In this document: piece by piece, positions 1-7,389 of the stretch
Position numbering within the stretch: the first letter of the stretch is position 1
Layout of the letters: each line of letters begins with the position of its first letter
Assembly: GCF_002364335.1 (NCBI RefSeq)
Contig: NZ_DEXW01000043.1
Coordinates: 83,435 to 146,844 of the forward strand
Length of the DNA: 63,410 bases
Origin: Winogradskyella sp. UBA3174
GTDB lineage: Bacteria; Bacteroidota; Bacteroidia; Flavobacteriales; Flavobacteriaceae
Reading direction: 5' to 3'
The notes under the pieces: model-generated
Seen by the model: the letters and a program-made list of their open reading frames with translations, nothing else
What the model was told of the DNA's origin: nothing
Databases searched by the model: none
Position numbers and translations under genes: made by a program

Positions 1-26
1 ATTGGATTTTTTAGTTTTTAGAGTGA

Positions 27-725
27 TTATTTTTTATTAACTACTTCACTAAGTCGTTTTCCGTATAGTGAAGTTTTAATTTTATCCGTTAAGTTGTTGT
101 AGACTGAATCTATATAAATAGGGTTAGCGTTAGGCATCTCATATAGAGCTAAATAAGCAGCAACTTCACTATCCTTGTTGTTTATAGCAAATTGAATGGT
201 ATATGAATACTTTCGTTTTATTAAAGTATTAGATTTGCGAATAATAGAGTCTAAAGCAATACTGTCATTCTCTTTTTGAGCTAGAAAATTAGCTTGCATT
301 AAATTTAGATTTTCATCATTAAAACGAGACATAATATCAGTGAACTCATTCAATAAATCTTGCTGTGAAGATCCTTTTATTTTTGCGTCAAAATTAAAAT
401 TCTTTAATGTTGTATTAACTTCTGTAATTCCTTTATCAGCAAAAAAGGGAATATAATGTTCTTCACCATCGTTCTTAAAAAGCTTTAAATATAACAATAT
501 AGGTTCATCTATGTTAGTTTGTAAACTAAAATTGGGCTCTCCATTAATGACCATTGAATCTAAATCTATAATTGATGAATCACCATCCTTTTGTAAATAA
601 ACAACACCTTTTTTAAGGCCTTTTACGTTGCCTTTTAAGGTAAAGTTTGCTTCTTTGTCTTTACCACAAGAAACGACTACTAATACTAGAATAATAAGGC
701 TTAATACTTTATTTAGTTTTGACAT
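27..725 (-). CDS. DUF4369-type lipoprotein
   Basis: A 232-residue predicted lipoprotein. The N-terminus has a hydrophobic stretch ending in a lipobox with Cys20 (VVVSCGKD), so the mature protein should be lipid-anchored in the envelope. The following segment (about 28-125) has the look of the DUF4369 domain, a small beta-rich domain usually found at the N-terminus of Bacteroidota thiol-disulfide oxidoreductases: it begins with FTLKGNVKGLKKG and has the typical substrate-cost style strands. No thioredoxin CXXC domain follows; the C-terminal half is charged and helical instead. This is therefore a DUF4369 protein without its usual redox partner domain. Function unknown. The domain call rests on sequence resemblance only. 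Confidence 0.75.
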   Translation of the reverse strand: MSKLNKVLSLIILVLVVVSCGKDKEANFTLKGNVKGLKKGVVYLQKDGDSSIIDLDSMVINGEPNFSLQTNIDEPILLYLKLFKNDGEEHYIPFFADKGITEVNTTLKNFNFDAKIKGSSQQDLLNEFTDIMSRFNDENLNLMQANFLAQKENDSIALDSIIRKSNTLIKRKYSYTIQFAINNKDSEVAAYLALYEMPNANPIYIDSVYNNLTDKIKTSLYGKRLSEVVNKK

Positions 726-777
726 GTTTTATTTAAAATAATTAGAGAGCAAATATCTTATAATAGTTTTAGAATTG

Positions 778-2523
778 CTAACTAACAGCAGCCAATTCCA
801 TTAAAATTGTACATGCAATAGCAGCAATAGTTCCTACGGCATAACCAAAAACTGCGAGTAGTACACCAACAGTTGCTAATGATGGATGAAAAGCAGAAGC
901 AACAATAGGTGCAGAGGCTGCACCACCAACATTGGCTTGGCTACCAACAGCTAAAAAGAAATAGGGTGCTTTAATAAGTTTAGCAACTAGAATTAGAAGT
1001 AAAGCATGTATCGTCATCCAAACCACACCAATTGCTATGAGACCAACGTTATCAAAAATCATAGTTAAATCCATTTTCATTCCAATAGTAGCAACAAGGA
1101 TATAAATAAATACGCTTCCGAACTTACTAGCACCTGCACCTTCATAGTTTTTTGCTTTTGTATTAGATAATAGTATAGCGATTAAGGTGGCAATACTAAT
1201 CATCCAAAAGAATTTAGAACCTAAGAATGTAAATATATTTCTTGAGGTTGGTGACTCAATATCTGCAACAACACCATCGAAAAATGGTGCTAAGTAATTG
1301 GCGCTTAAATGGGCAATACTTACAGTTCCAAAAGCTATAGCACAGATAATCATAATATCTGTAAGTGATGGGTTACGTTTTACTTTTTCTGAAAATGTTG
1401 ACATTTTCTCTTTAAGGTCTTCTATAGAGGACGTGTCTGCTTTTAACCATTTATTAATACGATTCCGTTTTCCGATACCAATGAGAATAATTGCCATCCA
1501 AATATTTGCAACTACGATATCTACAAATACCATTCCGCCATAAAGACGTTGATTATAGCCGTAAATTTCTAGCATGGCAGTTTGGTTGGCTCCACCACCA
1601 ATCCAACTTCCTGCTAATGTAGAAAGACCTCTCCAAACGGCATCTGGTCCAATACCTCCAACAGTTTCTGGCGAAACAGTAGCTATTAATAAAATAGCAA
1701 TTGGTCCACCAATAACAATACCCAAAGTACCTGTGAAGAACATGACTAAAGCTTTCCAGCCTAAATTAAAAACAGCTTTTAGATCTATACTTAATGTCAT
1801 TAGTACTAATGCTGCAGGTAATAAATAGCGGCTAGACATATAATAAAGGTTAGTTCCATGCTTTAAAATGTTATTTTTTTCTGATATGCTTTCCCATTCA
1901 GGTGATATTAATCCTGTTGTTGTTAATACAGCTGGTAACATATAAGCAACAAATAAACCAGGAACTATTCTATAGAATTTTGACCAAAAGCCTGTTTTAA
2001 TAGATTCTGTAATAAACACAAATCCTAATGCAAGCATTAAAAGGCCGAATACAATAGTATCATCTGTGAAGAGTGGTGGTTTAATTATTGCTGTTGAAAT
2101 TTTATTATCAATATTTACATCTAAAATTTTATTTCCATTTTGGAATGTAATATTCTTTACGTCTATGATTGTTTTATCAATAAAACTTTCGTCCGCTTTA
2201 ATAATAATATCAAATAATTTCTCAGAGTCTATGCCGATAGTTTTCTTAGAGCTGAATTTTATGATTGCATAATAATCAGAAACTTCAGTTGTGTATAAGT
2301 CAACATTTTTAAAAGGTACTATTTTTTTTATTTTGGCAAGAGAATCTCTTGTGGATATTTTAAAGATGAAATCGGTAAAGACAAGTTTATCAACAATTAC
2401 TGGGACTTCAATAGCTTTAGAACTATTTGCATCAAAACTTCCTATAGTAATTTGTGCTTCAGAATAATTTAAAAAAAGTAAGACAAATATTAATAAAATA
2501 CTAAATTTTGAAATTGCATTCAT
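778..2523 (-). CDS. DUF819 family membrane protein with extra secreted N-terminal domain
   Basis: A 581-residue protein. Residues 1-23 form a signal peptide ending near SEAQ. Residues about 24-150 are a beta-rich, soluble stretch resembling a cohesin-like extracytoplasmic domain. Residues about 155-581 are the DUF819 membrane domain with roughly ten hydrophobic segments, including glycine-rich stretches such as GSWIGGGANQTAML and GSQANVGGAASAPIVA that look like a transporter core. DUF819 proteins such as YjcL are usually around 400 residues, so the first 150 residues are an addition. The substrate is unknown. It stands alone: the DUF4369 gene downstream on the same strand is 52 bases away, and the operon upstream ends with a terminator. 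The family call is firm; the N-terminal domain identity is a guess. Confidence 0.85.
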   Translation of the reverse strand: MNAISKFSILLIFVLLFLNYSEAQITIGSFDANSSKAIEVPVIVDKLVFTDFIFKISTRDSLAKIKKIVPFKNVDLYTTEVSDYYAIIKFSSKKTIGIDSEKLFDIIIKADESFIDKTIIDVKNITFQNGNKILDVNIDNKISTAIIKPPLFTDDTIVFGLLMLALGFVFITESIKTGFWSKFYRIVPGLFVAYMLPAVLTTTGLISPEWESISEKNNILKHGTNLYYMSSRYLLPAALVLMTLSIDLKAVFNLGWKALVMFFTGTLGIVIGGPIAILLIATVSPETVGGIGPDAVWRGLSTLAGSWIGGGANQTAMLEIYGYNQRLYGGMVFVDIVVANIWMAIILIGIGKRNRINKWLKADTSSIEDLKEKMSTFSEKVKRNPSLTDIMIICAIAFGTVSIAHLSANYLAPFFDGVVADIESPTSRNIFTFLGSKFFWMISIATLIAILLSNTKAKNYEGAGASKFGSVFIYILVATIGMKMDLTMIFDNVGLIAIGVVWMTIHALLLILVAKLIKAPYFFLAVGSQANVGGAASAPIVASAFHPSLATVGVLLAVFGYAVGTIAAIACTILMELAAVS

Positions 2524-2567
2524 ATTAGAGGTTTAGTCCTCGCAAAATACAAAAATTAAAAACTAAA

Positions 2568-2593
2568 AAAAGTGACCGTTTCCGATCACTTTT
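2568..2593 (-). terminator. Rho-independent terminator of the stomatin operon
   Basis: Read on the minus strand, an 11-bp stem (one mismatch) with a four-base loop is followed by a run of seven T. It overlaps the stop codon of the Arc-like gene, so it closes the five-gene operon. Confidence 0.75.
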
Positions 2594-2765
2594 CTTCTGT
2601 TGAGTTATCTTTCTTTTTGGGTTGCCTATTATGCTCTTTTAGATATTGCATAAGCATCCATTCTATTTGTCCGTTAGTGCTTCGAAATTCATCTGCAGCC
2701 CATTTTTCAACAGCTTTCAGCATTTCTTCATTCATTCTTAGTGCAAAGGCTTTCTTCTTAGACAT
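2586..2765 (-). CDS. Arc-like ribbon-helix-helix DNA-binding protein
   Basis: A 59-residue ORF. It begins MSKKKAFALRMNEEMLKAVE and continues with a helix and the stretch NGQIEWMLMQYLKEH. This is the beta-strand/helix/helix layout of the Arc/MetJ ribbon-helix-helix fold: a short strand (KAFALRM) for the DNA groove, then two helices for dimerisation. The C-terminal dozen residues are charged and probably disordered. It is the last gene of a tightly packed operon, four bases after the DUF1648 gene, and its stop codon lies inside the terminator hairpin. Arc-type proteins encoded beside SPFH/stomatin genes are common in Flavobacteriia. It probably regulates its own operon, but no operator is evident. 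Confidence 0.85.
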   Translation of the reverse strand: MSKKKAFALRMNEEMLKAVEKWAADEFRSTNGQIEWMLMQYLKEHNRQPKKKDNSTEEK

Positions 2766-2769
2766 TATA

Positions 2770-3273
2770 CTATTTTTTCAGTTTTTGTTGATACACATAA
2801 ATAAATACAGGTAGTAAAACACTAACACCAACAACGGTTATTAAAAACCCAACCCCTAAATCTGAAGCATTGTTTTGAGCGCCAATAATTATCTGATAAT
2901 TAATATATGCTAATATTAATGCACACAGAAAGTTTACAATTCTAAGTATTCTAGTACTGAATCTGTATTGTTTTAAAGTATTCTCTTCAGTAATATTCAC
3001 CTTATAATTATGGAGATGCGGAAAACGATTTAAAATAAATAAACCAATATACATTACAGTAGCTAAAGCAGGTAAAAACCATAAAAAACCTTTGCCACTA
3101 TAATTATCTGGCTCACCTGCAGCATTAAAATGAGAAGGAACAGAATCAGGTAGATTAGCAAATTCTAGTATTAGGTGAATCCACATTAAAATTAATACTG
3201 TAATCGAAGCTAGTTCAATAACGATATCAATAGTTTGAAAAGGTATTTTTAGTTTTGGTCTTTCCGCATTCAT
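2770..3273 (-). CDS. DUF1648 domain membrane protein
   Basis: A 167-residue integral membrane protein. The first membrane segment (about 15-40) runs into FANLPDSVPSHFNAAGEPDNY, the typical DUF1648 signature (PxxxPxHFNxxGxxD) found in SdpI-like and related membrane proteins. Three more hydrophobic segments follow (about 60-80, 110-130 and 140-160), ending in a lysine-rich tail. Molecular function unknown; DUF1648 proteins in Firmicutes are linked to immunity and signalling at the membrane, which need not apply here. It starts two bases after the stop of the DUF4177 gene in the stomatin operon. Confidence 0.85.
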   Translation of the reverse strand: MNAERPKLKIPFQTIDIVIELASITVLILMWIHLILEFANLPDSVPSHFNAAGEPDNYSGKGFLWFLPALATVMYIGLFILNRFPHLHNYKVNITEENTLKQYRFSTRILRIVNFLCALILAYINYQIIIGAQNNASDLGVGFLITVVGVSVLLPVFIYVYQQKLKK

Positions 3274-3275
3274 TT

Positions 3276-3434
3276 TTATCTGTTTTTGTCGCGTTCTAAA
3301 ACAACACTAGCCCAATTGGGTGCAATATGACTTACGACCCAACCTTCACGAGCATATTGATTTAAAAGATCTTCAAAATTTTGAATTCTATTTCTAAATC
3401 CAAGTTTTGGTATTACTACTTTATATTCCTTCAT
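3276..3434 (-). CDS. DUF4177-like small protein
   Basis: A 52-residue ORF starting MKEYKVVIPKLGFRNR and containing FEDLLNQYAREGWVVSHIAP. The pattern of a strand, a helix with xxLNxYaxeGWeV, and a final strand matches the DUF4177 family of small alpha/beta proteins of unknown function. It lies between the glycine-rich membrane ORF (two bases before) and the DUF1648 gene (two bases after), so it is surely co-transcribed. No signal peptide, so cytoplasmic. The translation is clean to the stop codon and the packing supports a real gene. Confidence 0.8.
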   Translation of the reverse strand: MKEYKVVIPKLGFRNRIQNFEDLLNQYAREGWVVSHIAPNWASVVLERDKNR

Positions 3435-3436
3435 TT

Positions 3437-3619
3437 TTATTTTCTGATTTTATCGTCTTTAAATACAGTCAATGCTAATACAACACCTATTAACAAACCG
3501 ATGATTGAACCATAGATTAAGCTCATGGCTATGTTATTTGTAACAGTTCCAATAGTTGTGCCAATACTAGATCCTAAAGAACTACCAATGGCTATACTAT
3601 ATGTTTGATTTTTATTTAT
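3437..3619 (-). CDS. glycine-zipper small membrane protein, apparent ATA start
   Basis: An open frame follows the stomatin stop codon in the same reading frame, and its peptide looks like a real small membrane protein. Read from the ATA at 3619 it is 60 residues, beginning (M)NKNQTYSIAIGSSLGSSI, with glycine-zipper repeats (GSSLGSSIGTTIGT), a second membrane segment near YGSIIGLLIGVVLALTVF and a charged tail DDKIRK. There is no in-frame ATG, GTG or TTG before the first membrane segment; the first ATG is internal, after residue 30. The ATA is preceded by an A-rich stretch like other starts in this window. It ends two bases before the DUF4177 gene. Alternatives are a decayed start codon or stop-codon readthrough from stomatin. 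Confidence 0.6.
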   Translation of the reverse strand: MNKNQTYSIAIGSSLGSSIGTTIGTVTNNIAMSLIYGSIIGLLIGVVLALTVFKDDKIRK

Positions 3620-3622
3620 TTT

Positions 3623-4483
3623 TTAATGACTTAAGGTGCCTGTATTTAGTACTGGTGATGCATCCTTGTCACCACAAAGTACAACCATTAGGTTACTCAC
3701 CATGGCAGCTTTACGTTCGTCGTCTAAATCTACAACATTCTTTTTGCTGAGTTCGTCAATGGCCATTTCTACCATGCTTACAGCTCCTTCAACAATTTTA
3801 TGTCTTGCTGCAACAATTGCTGTTGCTTGCTGACGTTTTAACATTGCGCTTGCAATCTCGTTTGCATAAGCTAAGTATCCAATTCTGGCTTCGAGTACTT
3901 CAATACCTGCAATAGTTAAACGTTCGTCGATTTCTTTTTCTAAAGCGTTGCTTACTTCATTTACACTAGAACGAAGCGTAATATCCTCAACAACACCTTC
4001 ATCTGCAAAATTATCATAAGGATACATACTTGCTAGCTTTCTTACAGCGGCATCGGTTTGTACACGTACAAAGTTTTCATAATTATCTACATCAAAGGCT
4101 GCTTTATAGGTGTTTTTAACACGCCATACTAAAATGGTACTAATCATAATAGGGTTACCTAATTTATCATTTACCTTAAGACGTTCACTATCAAAGTTAC
4201 TAGCTCTCAATGATATTTTCTTCTTAGTATAAAAAGGATTTACCCAATAGAAGCCGTTCTTTTTTATAGTACCAACGTATTTTCCAAATAAAAGTAATAC
4301 TCTAGACCCATTAGGTTGAACCATTAAAAAACCAAATGCTAATACAAATGCTGCCAGAATTCCGAAAGCAGGCCAGCCCGTTTTGGTGATAGCGATAAGT
4401 GTTATGCTTCCAAAGAATAGCAATAAAAATAAAAATAGCATGAGATAGCCATTTGCTGGGACGATAATTTTTTCTTCTTTCAT
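3623..4483 (-). CDS. SPFH/Band 7 (stomatin-like) membrane protein
   Basis: A 286-residue protein with two hydrophobic segments at the N-terminus (about 12-30 and 36-55), then the SPFH domain (about 65-240). Recognisable pieces are NPFYTKKKISLRASNFDSE, PIMISTILVWRV and the helical EVLEARIGYLAYANEIASAM, followed by the AMLKRQQATAIVAARHKIV coiled coil that lets SPFH proteins oligomerise into membrane rings. Such proteins organise membrane microdomains and often protect or regulate proteases; the partner here is unknown. It is the first gene of the operon that continues with the glycine-zipper, DUF4177, DUF1648 and Arc-like genes. A plausible promoter lies 60 to 95 bases upstream. Confidence 0.92.
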   Translation of the reverse strand: MKEEKIIVPANGYLMLFLFLLLFFGSITLIAITKTGWPAFGILAAFVLAFGFLMVQPNGSRVLLLFGKYVGTIKKNGFYWVNPFYTKKKISLRASNFDSERLKVNDKLGNPIMISTILVWRVKNTYKAAFDVDNYENFVRVQTDAAVRKLASMYPYDNFADEGVVEDITLRSSVNEVSNALEKEIDERLTIAGIEVLEARIGYLAYANEIASAMLKRQQATAIVAARHKIVEGAVSMVEMAIDELSKKNVVDLDDERKAAMVSNLMVVLCGDKDASPVLNTGTLSH

Positions 4484-4544
4484 AAGTTTGAAATTTAGTT
4501 GGTTAATTAATATTATAAGTCAATATGATATTAAAATGATATCA

Positions 4545-4576
4545 TAAAGATATAATTTATTTTATTAGTATGCAAA
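4545..4576 (-). promoter_or_regulatory. candidate Bacteroidota promoter for the stomatin operon
   Basis: On the minus strand TTTG (4576-4573), a 20-base spacer and TATCTTTA (4552-4545) approximate the Bacteroidota sigma-ABfr promoter (TTTG-N19-TAnnTTTG). The last G is replaced by A. The leader would be about 55 bases. Confidence 0.4.
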
Positions 4577-4656
4577 TTCATTCATTTGTTACAGATATAT
4601 AAATTAAACTTTGGCACAGCATTTGTTATATGCTATTTGTAATGAATAATGTGATA

Positions 4657-4671
4657 GTTACCTAGAGTAAC
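4657..4671. promoter_or_regulatory. inverted repeat upstream of the stomatin operon
   Basis: GTTAC-ctaga-GTAAC is a perfect five-base-arm inverted repeat, with weaker symmetry extending about seven bases either side. It sits in the 286-base gap between the hydrolase and stomatin genes and could be an operator. Nothing identifies the protein that would bind. Confidence 0.3.
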
Positions 4672-4711
4672 ATACTACAAAATCGCAGCATTACATTGGT
4701 TGGTTAGTTAG

Positions 4712-4742
4712 AAAAAAGCATCTCGTGGTCGGGATGCTTTTT
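4712..4742 (-). terminator. terminator downstream of the alpha/beta hydrolase
   Basis: A ten-base stem (aaaaagcatc / gatgcttttt) with a ten-base loop, followed by T-rich sequence on the minus strand, 28 bases after the hydrolase stop codon. Confidence 0.75.
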
Positions 4743-4769
4743 CATTTTATGTGTATTTTAGAATAAATA

Positions 4770-5696
4770 TTAAGACTTAATAAAGTCGGTAATACTTGTA
4801 ATCAATAATGGAGAGATTGATCTAAAGGATTCATTGTAAGATTTAGAATTTTCTAAGTCATCACCTTTAATTTCAAATAAGACATGATTCATGTTTTCAA
4901 TAATGATGAGCTTAGCTTTATAGTTAGCCTGCTTTAGTAATTCAGCTTCTGCAACAGAAACTTGTAGATCTTTTGTGCCATTGATTAATAGAATAGGCAT
5001 GTTTAAGGTTTTTAAGATATCTGTTGGATTATGGGTCATCCAATTAATCATAAAACTTTGAATATCTGGGCCAAATAAAGAGGCTAGTGGAGCAGGATAG
5101 TCTGTTGTCGTTTTGCCAGTTTTAAGTATGTCTACAACACGTTGCGTTTCTTTACCTAATATAGGCGCCATTTTGCTCACTTGTTCAACAAGAACATCTC
5201 CTATATTATTACCAGCACCTGCAAGAGATATAAAGCCATCCGCTTTATCTTTAGCTGCGAGCATGCCAACCAAGCTTCCTTGACTGTGACCAATAATATA
5301 TATATTAGAATAACTATCTTTTTCTTTAAAGTAGTATAAAACGTCTGAAGCGTCATTTACAAAATCATCGAACTTAGTGTCTTTATCTACATTGCCTTGG
5401 CGAATTTGTTTTACAACACGTTTATCATATCTAAAAGTAGCGATACCATTATTAGTTAGGTCTTCTGCTAGTTTCTTTAAAGAATTATTTTGTAAAAAGT
5501 TCTGGTTTCCATCTCTATTTGTAGGACCAGAGCCAGCTATGATTATAGCTAAATTTGGTTTATCAGATTCATTAGGTATGAGTAGTGTACCATCAATCCA
5601 TTTAGAAACAGATATATTTTCTTGAGCGTATGTTTTTTCTTGACTTAAACTTACAGATGAAACTAAAAGTGAAATTAGTAATAAGTAATACTTCAT
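4770..5696 (-). CDS. secreted alpha/beta hydrolase
   Basis: A 308-residue hydrolase with a signal peptide (1-18, cut near SLSQ). The alpha/beta fold elements are visible: the oxyanion strand LAIIIAGSGPTNRDG (about 49-63), the nucleophile elbow GHSQGS with Ser138, an acid at Asp243 (GTKDLQV) and His271 (NMNHVLF). This order fits the Ser-Asp-His triad of serine hydrolases acting on small esters or peptides; the exact substrate cannot be told. It stands alone, with a terminator after it and a 372-base non-coding region before it that carries a 23-base direct repeat. Family call firm, substrate unknown. Confidence 0.9.
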   Translation of the reverse strand: MKYYLLLISLLVSSVSLSQEKTYAQENISVSKWIDGTLLIPNESDKPNLAIIIAGSGPTNRDGNQNFLQNNSLKKLAEDLTNNGIATFRYDKRVVKQIRQGNVDKDTKFDDFVNDASDVLYYFKEKDSYSNIYIIGHSQGSLVGMLAAKDKADGFISLAGAGNNIGDVLVEQVSKMAPILGKETQRVVDILKTGKTTTDYPAPLASLFGPDIQSFMINWMTHNPTDILKTLNMPILLINGTKDLQVSVAEAELLKQANYKAKLIIIENMNHVLFEIKGDDLENSKSYNESFRSISPLLITSITDFIKS

Positions 5697-5806
5697 TTTA
5701 AATTTTTTACGATGCTTAAAGTTACTTTATAATACAATGCATTCTTATTTTTGAAACAACTTTTACACTAATTTATTGTAATTTATATACTTCGATATTT
5801 TATTTT

Positions 5807-5880
5807 TAAGTGTATTTCATCGATTAAATGTATTATTTCGTCTTCAAAAGTTAAAATTAAGTGTATTTCATCGATTAAAT
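5807..5880. repeat. 23-bp direct repeat, two copies
   Basis: The 23 bases at 5807-5829 recur exactly at 5858-5880, start to start 51 bases apart (about five helical turns). The core is TGTATTTCATCGATTAAAT. The inverted half TGAAATACA occurs at 5901-5909. The helical phasing suggests a pair of binding sites for a regulator rather than a CRISPR or transposon remnant. Confidence 0.7.
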
Positions 5881-6032
5881 ATGTTTTTAACCGTTATAAC
5901 TGAAATACAATGATATATTTGAAGTGTACTAAGATTTAGTTTTTAGTTCAATGGATTAATTAATTAATATTTGCATTATGTTGTTGACTTAGAGACCCTA
6001 AATTTACTGCATGATATAAAAGCAAATTTTAG

Positions 6033-6062
6033 AAAAACCGAGATTGAGGGATCTCGGTTTTT
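6033..6062 (-). terminator. terminator downstream of the AlkB-like gene
   Basis: A 12-base perfect stem (aaaaaccgagat / atctcggttttt) with a six-base loop, seven bases after the stop codon of the minus-strand AlkB-like gene. Confidence 0.85.
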
Positions 6063-6068
6063 TGTATT

Positions 6069-6674
6069 TTATAAAGTTATTAATTTTCTAAACGTCAGGT
6101 TTATTCTTGGATTAATGTCTTTTTTAGTCTTTGTAATTTGATGTAGCCAATGCTTTTGCATTTCACCTTCCATTATTAATAAGCTTCCGTGTTCTAAAAT
6201 TAATTTATGACGTTGCTCTTTTATTGTTCTATGTTTAAAATGAAAGGCACGCAATTCACCAAAACTAACCGAAGCAATTACAGGGTGTTCACCTAACTCT
6301 TTTTCATTATCTGCATGCCAACCATTACTATCGTTACCATTTCTATAAAGATTAACTAAAACGGTATTGAATGAGTGCTTAATAGCATCTTCAATCTTAG
6401 CTTTTATGTGTTGAATTGGTTTGGTAAACGGCTCAGGATGCATTACAATATTAGAATAACCATAAGGTTGGTTAGAATCTCCAAAAAGTGCAGTTAGACG
6501 TGGTTGCTTGTATGTTTTGCCGAAAACGGTAATGTCATCATGTTGCCAATTCGTGTCTGTTTCAATTGCTTTGAAATACGAATCAGCTTCAGATACAGAG
6601 AAGAAATTTGGAATATAAACTAACTCCGCATTCGGTAGATTAAAATGTTGTTTCTCTTGCGAAAACAAGTCCAT
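6069..6674 (-). CDS. AlkB-like 2-oxoglutarate/Fe(II)-dependent dioxygenase
   Basis: A 201-residue protein of the AlkB family, which repairs alkylated bases by oxidative demethylation. The iron ligands are visible: His120 and Asp122 (GWHADNE) and His178 (HWLHQI). The 2-oxoglutarate-binding arginines are Arg190 and Arg196 in PRINLTFR. The length matches the short AlkB homologues (about 200 residues, ALKBH2/3-like) found in many Flavobacteria. It is a single gene with its own terminator, divergent from the dipeptidase gene with only 32 bases between start codons, so the two promoters must overlap. No Ada-type regulator is nearby. Confidence 0.92.
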   Translation of the reverse strand: MDLFSQEKQHFNLPNAELVYIPNFFSVSEADSYFKAIETDTNWQHDDITVFGKTYKQPRLTALFGDSNQPYGYSNIVMHPEPFTKPIQHIKAKIEDAIKHSFNTVLVNLYRNGNDSNGWHADNEKELGEHPVIASVSFGELRAFHFKHRTIKEQRHKLILEHGSLLIMEGEMQKHWLHQITKTKKDINPRINLTFRKLITL

Positions 6675-6706
6675 AGTATAATTTTTGTCTAAATTAGTAT
6701 TTCAAT

Positions 6707-7387
6707 ATGAATTATAAAAACCTCATATTAATTGTTTGCGTTGCGATGCTCTTCTTTTGTTTTAATAAAAAGCAGACGTTACCTGATGGTTTTGTTTACG
6801 CTAAAGATATTATTCCAGATTTAGATGTAGAATTACGCTATTTTACTACTAACAATTTTGTTGGTGATACGATTGATGGTTATAAAACCAATAAGTTAAT
6901 TCTCACCAAAGAAACGGCCGAGAAATTGAAATTAGTACGAGAAGAACTTCAAGAGCAAAACTTGTGCTTAAAGGTTTATGACGGTTACAGACCGCAAAGT
7001 GCTGTTAATCATTTTATACGCTGGGCAAGAGACTTAAACGATACAATTAATAAGCAACAATTTTATCCAGATGTTAATAAGCGTAACTTATTTAAAGCAG
7101 GTTATATAGCATCGCGTTCTGGGCATAGTAGAGGAAGTACTTTAGATTTAACTATTACTAACGGAGAAACAGGTGAGCCTATAGATATGGGAAGTCCTTA
7201 TGATTTTTTTGGTGAACAATCTTGGGTTAATTATAAAGTGATTACAGAAAAGCAAAAGGAAAATAGGCAGCTATTACAAACTGTAATGCTAAAGCATAAT
7301 TTTAGAAACTACCCAAAAGAATGGTGGCATTTTACGTTGCGTTGGGAGCCGTTCCCAAAGACTTATTTTGATTTTGAAGTGGAATAG
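6707..7387 (+). CDS. D-alanyl-D-alanine dipeptidase (VanX/DdpX type, M15D)
   Basis: A 226-residue zinc dipeptidase. After an N-terminal hydrophobic anchor or signal (6-19), the M15 signature is complete: SGHSRGSTLD with zinc ligands His140 and Asp147, the catalytic EWWH motif with Glu205 and His208, and Arg95 in DGYRPQ. The family hydrolyses D-Ala-D-Ala; in non-resistant bacteria it serves to recycle cell-wall dipeptide (DdpX). No vanH, vanA or VanRS homologues are present, so a vancomycin-resistance role is not supported. The export signal suggests a periplasmic location. It ends two bases from the convergent MFS gene. Confidence 0.9.
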   Translation: MNYKNLILIVCVAMLFFCFNKKQTLPDGFVYAKDIIPDLDVELRYFTTNNFVGDTIDGYKTNKLILTKETAEKLKLVREELQEQNLCLKVYDGYRPQSAVNHFIRWARDLNDTINKQQFYPDVNKRNLFKAGYIASRSGHSRGSTLDLTITNGETGEPIDMGSPYDFFGEQSWVNYKVITEKQKENRQLLQTVMLKHNFRNYPKEWWHFTLRWEPFPKTYFDFEVE

Positions 7388-7389
7388 TT

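Larger units (their letters stand above)
5697..6068. other. intergenic region holding a direct repeat and a terminator
   Basis: A 372-base gap between two minus-strand genes. It contains the two 23-base direct repeat copies, an inverted TGTATTTCA half at 5901-5909 and the alkB terminator at its end. I see no convincing ORF in it. It is probably the promoter region of the hydrolase gene. Confidence 0.6.

Noticed and set aside
5807..5880. Two-copy 23-bp repeat as a CRISPR array
   Set aside because: Only two copies with a 28-base gap, no cas genes, and a third half in inverted orientation. Operator sites are more likely.
6707..7387. VanX-like gene as part of a glycopeptide resistance cluster
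   Set aside because: No VanH, VanA, VanR or VanS homologue is present; a recycling DdpX role is simpler.
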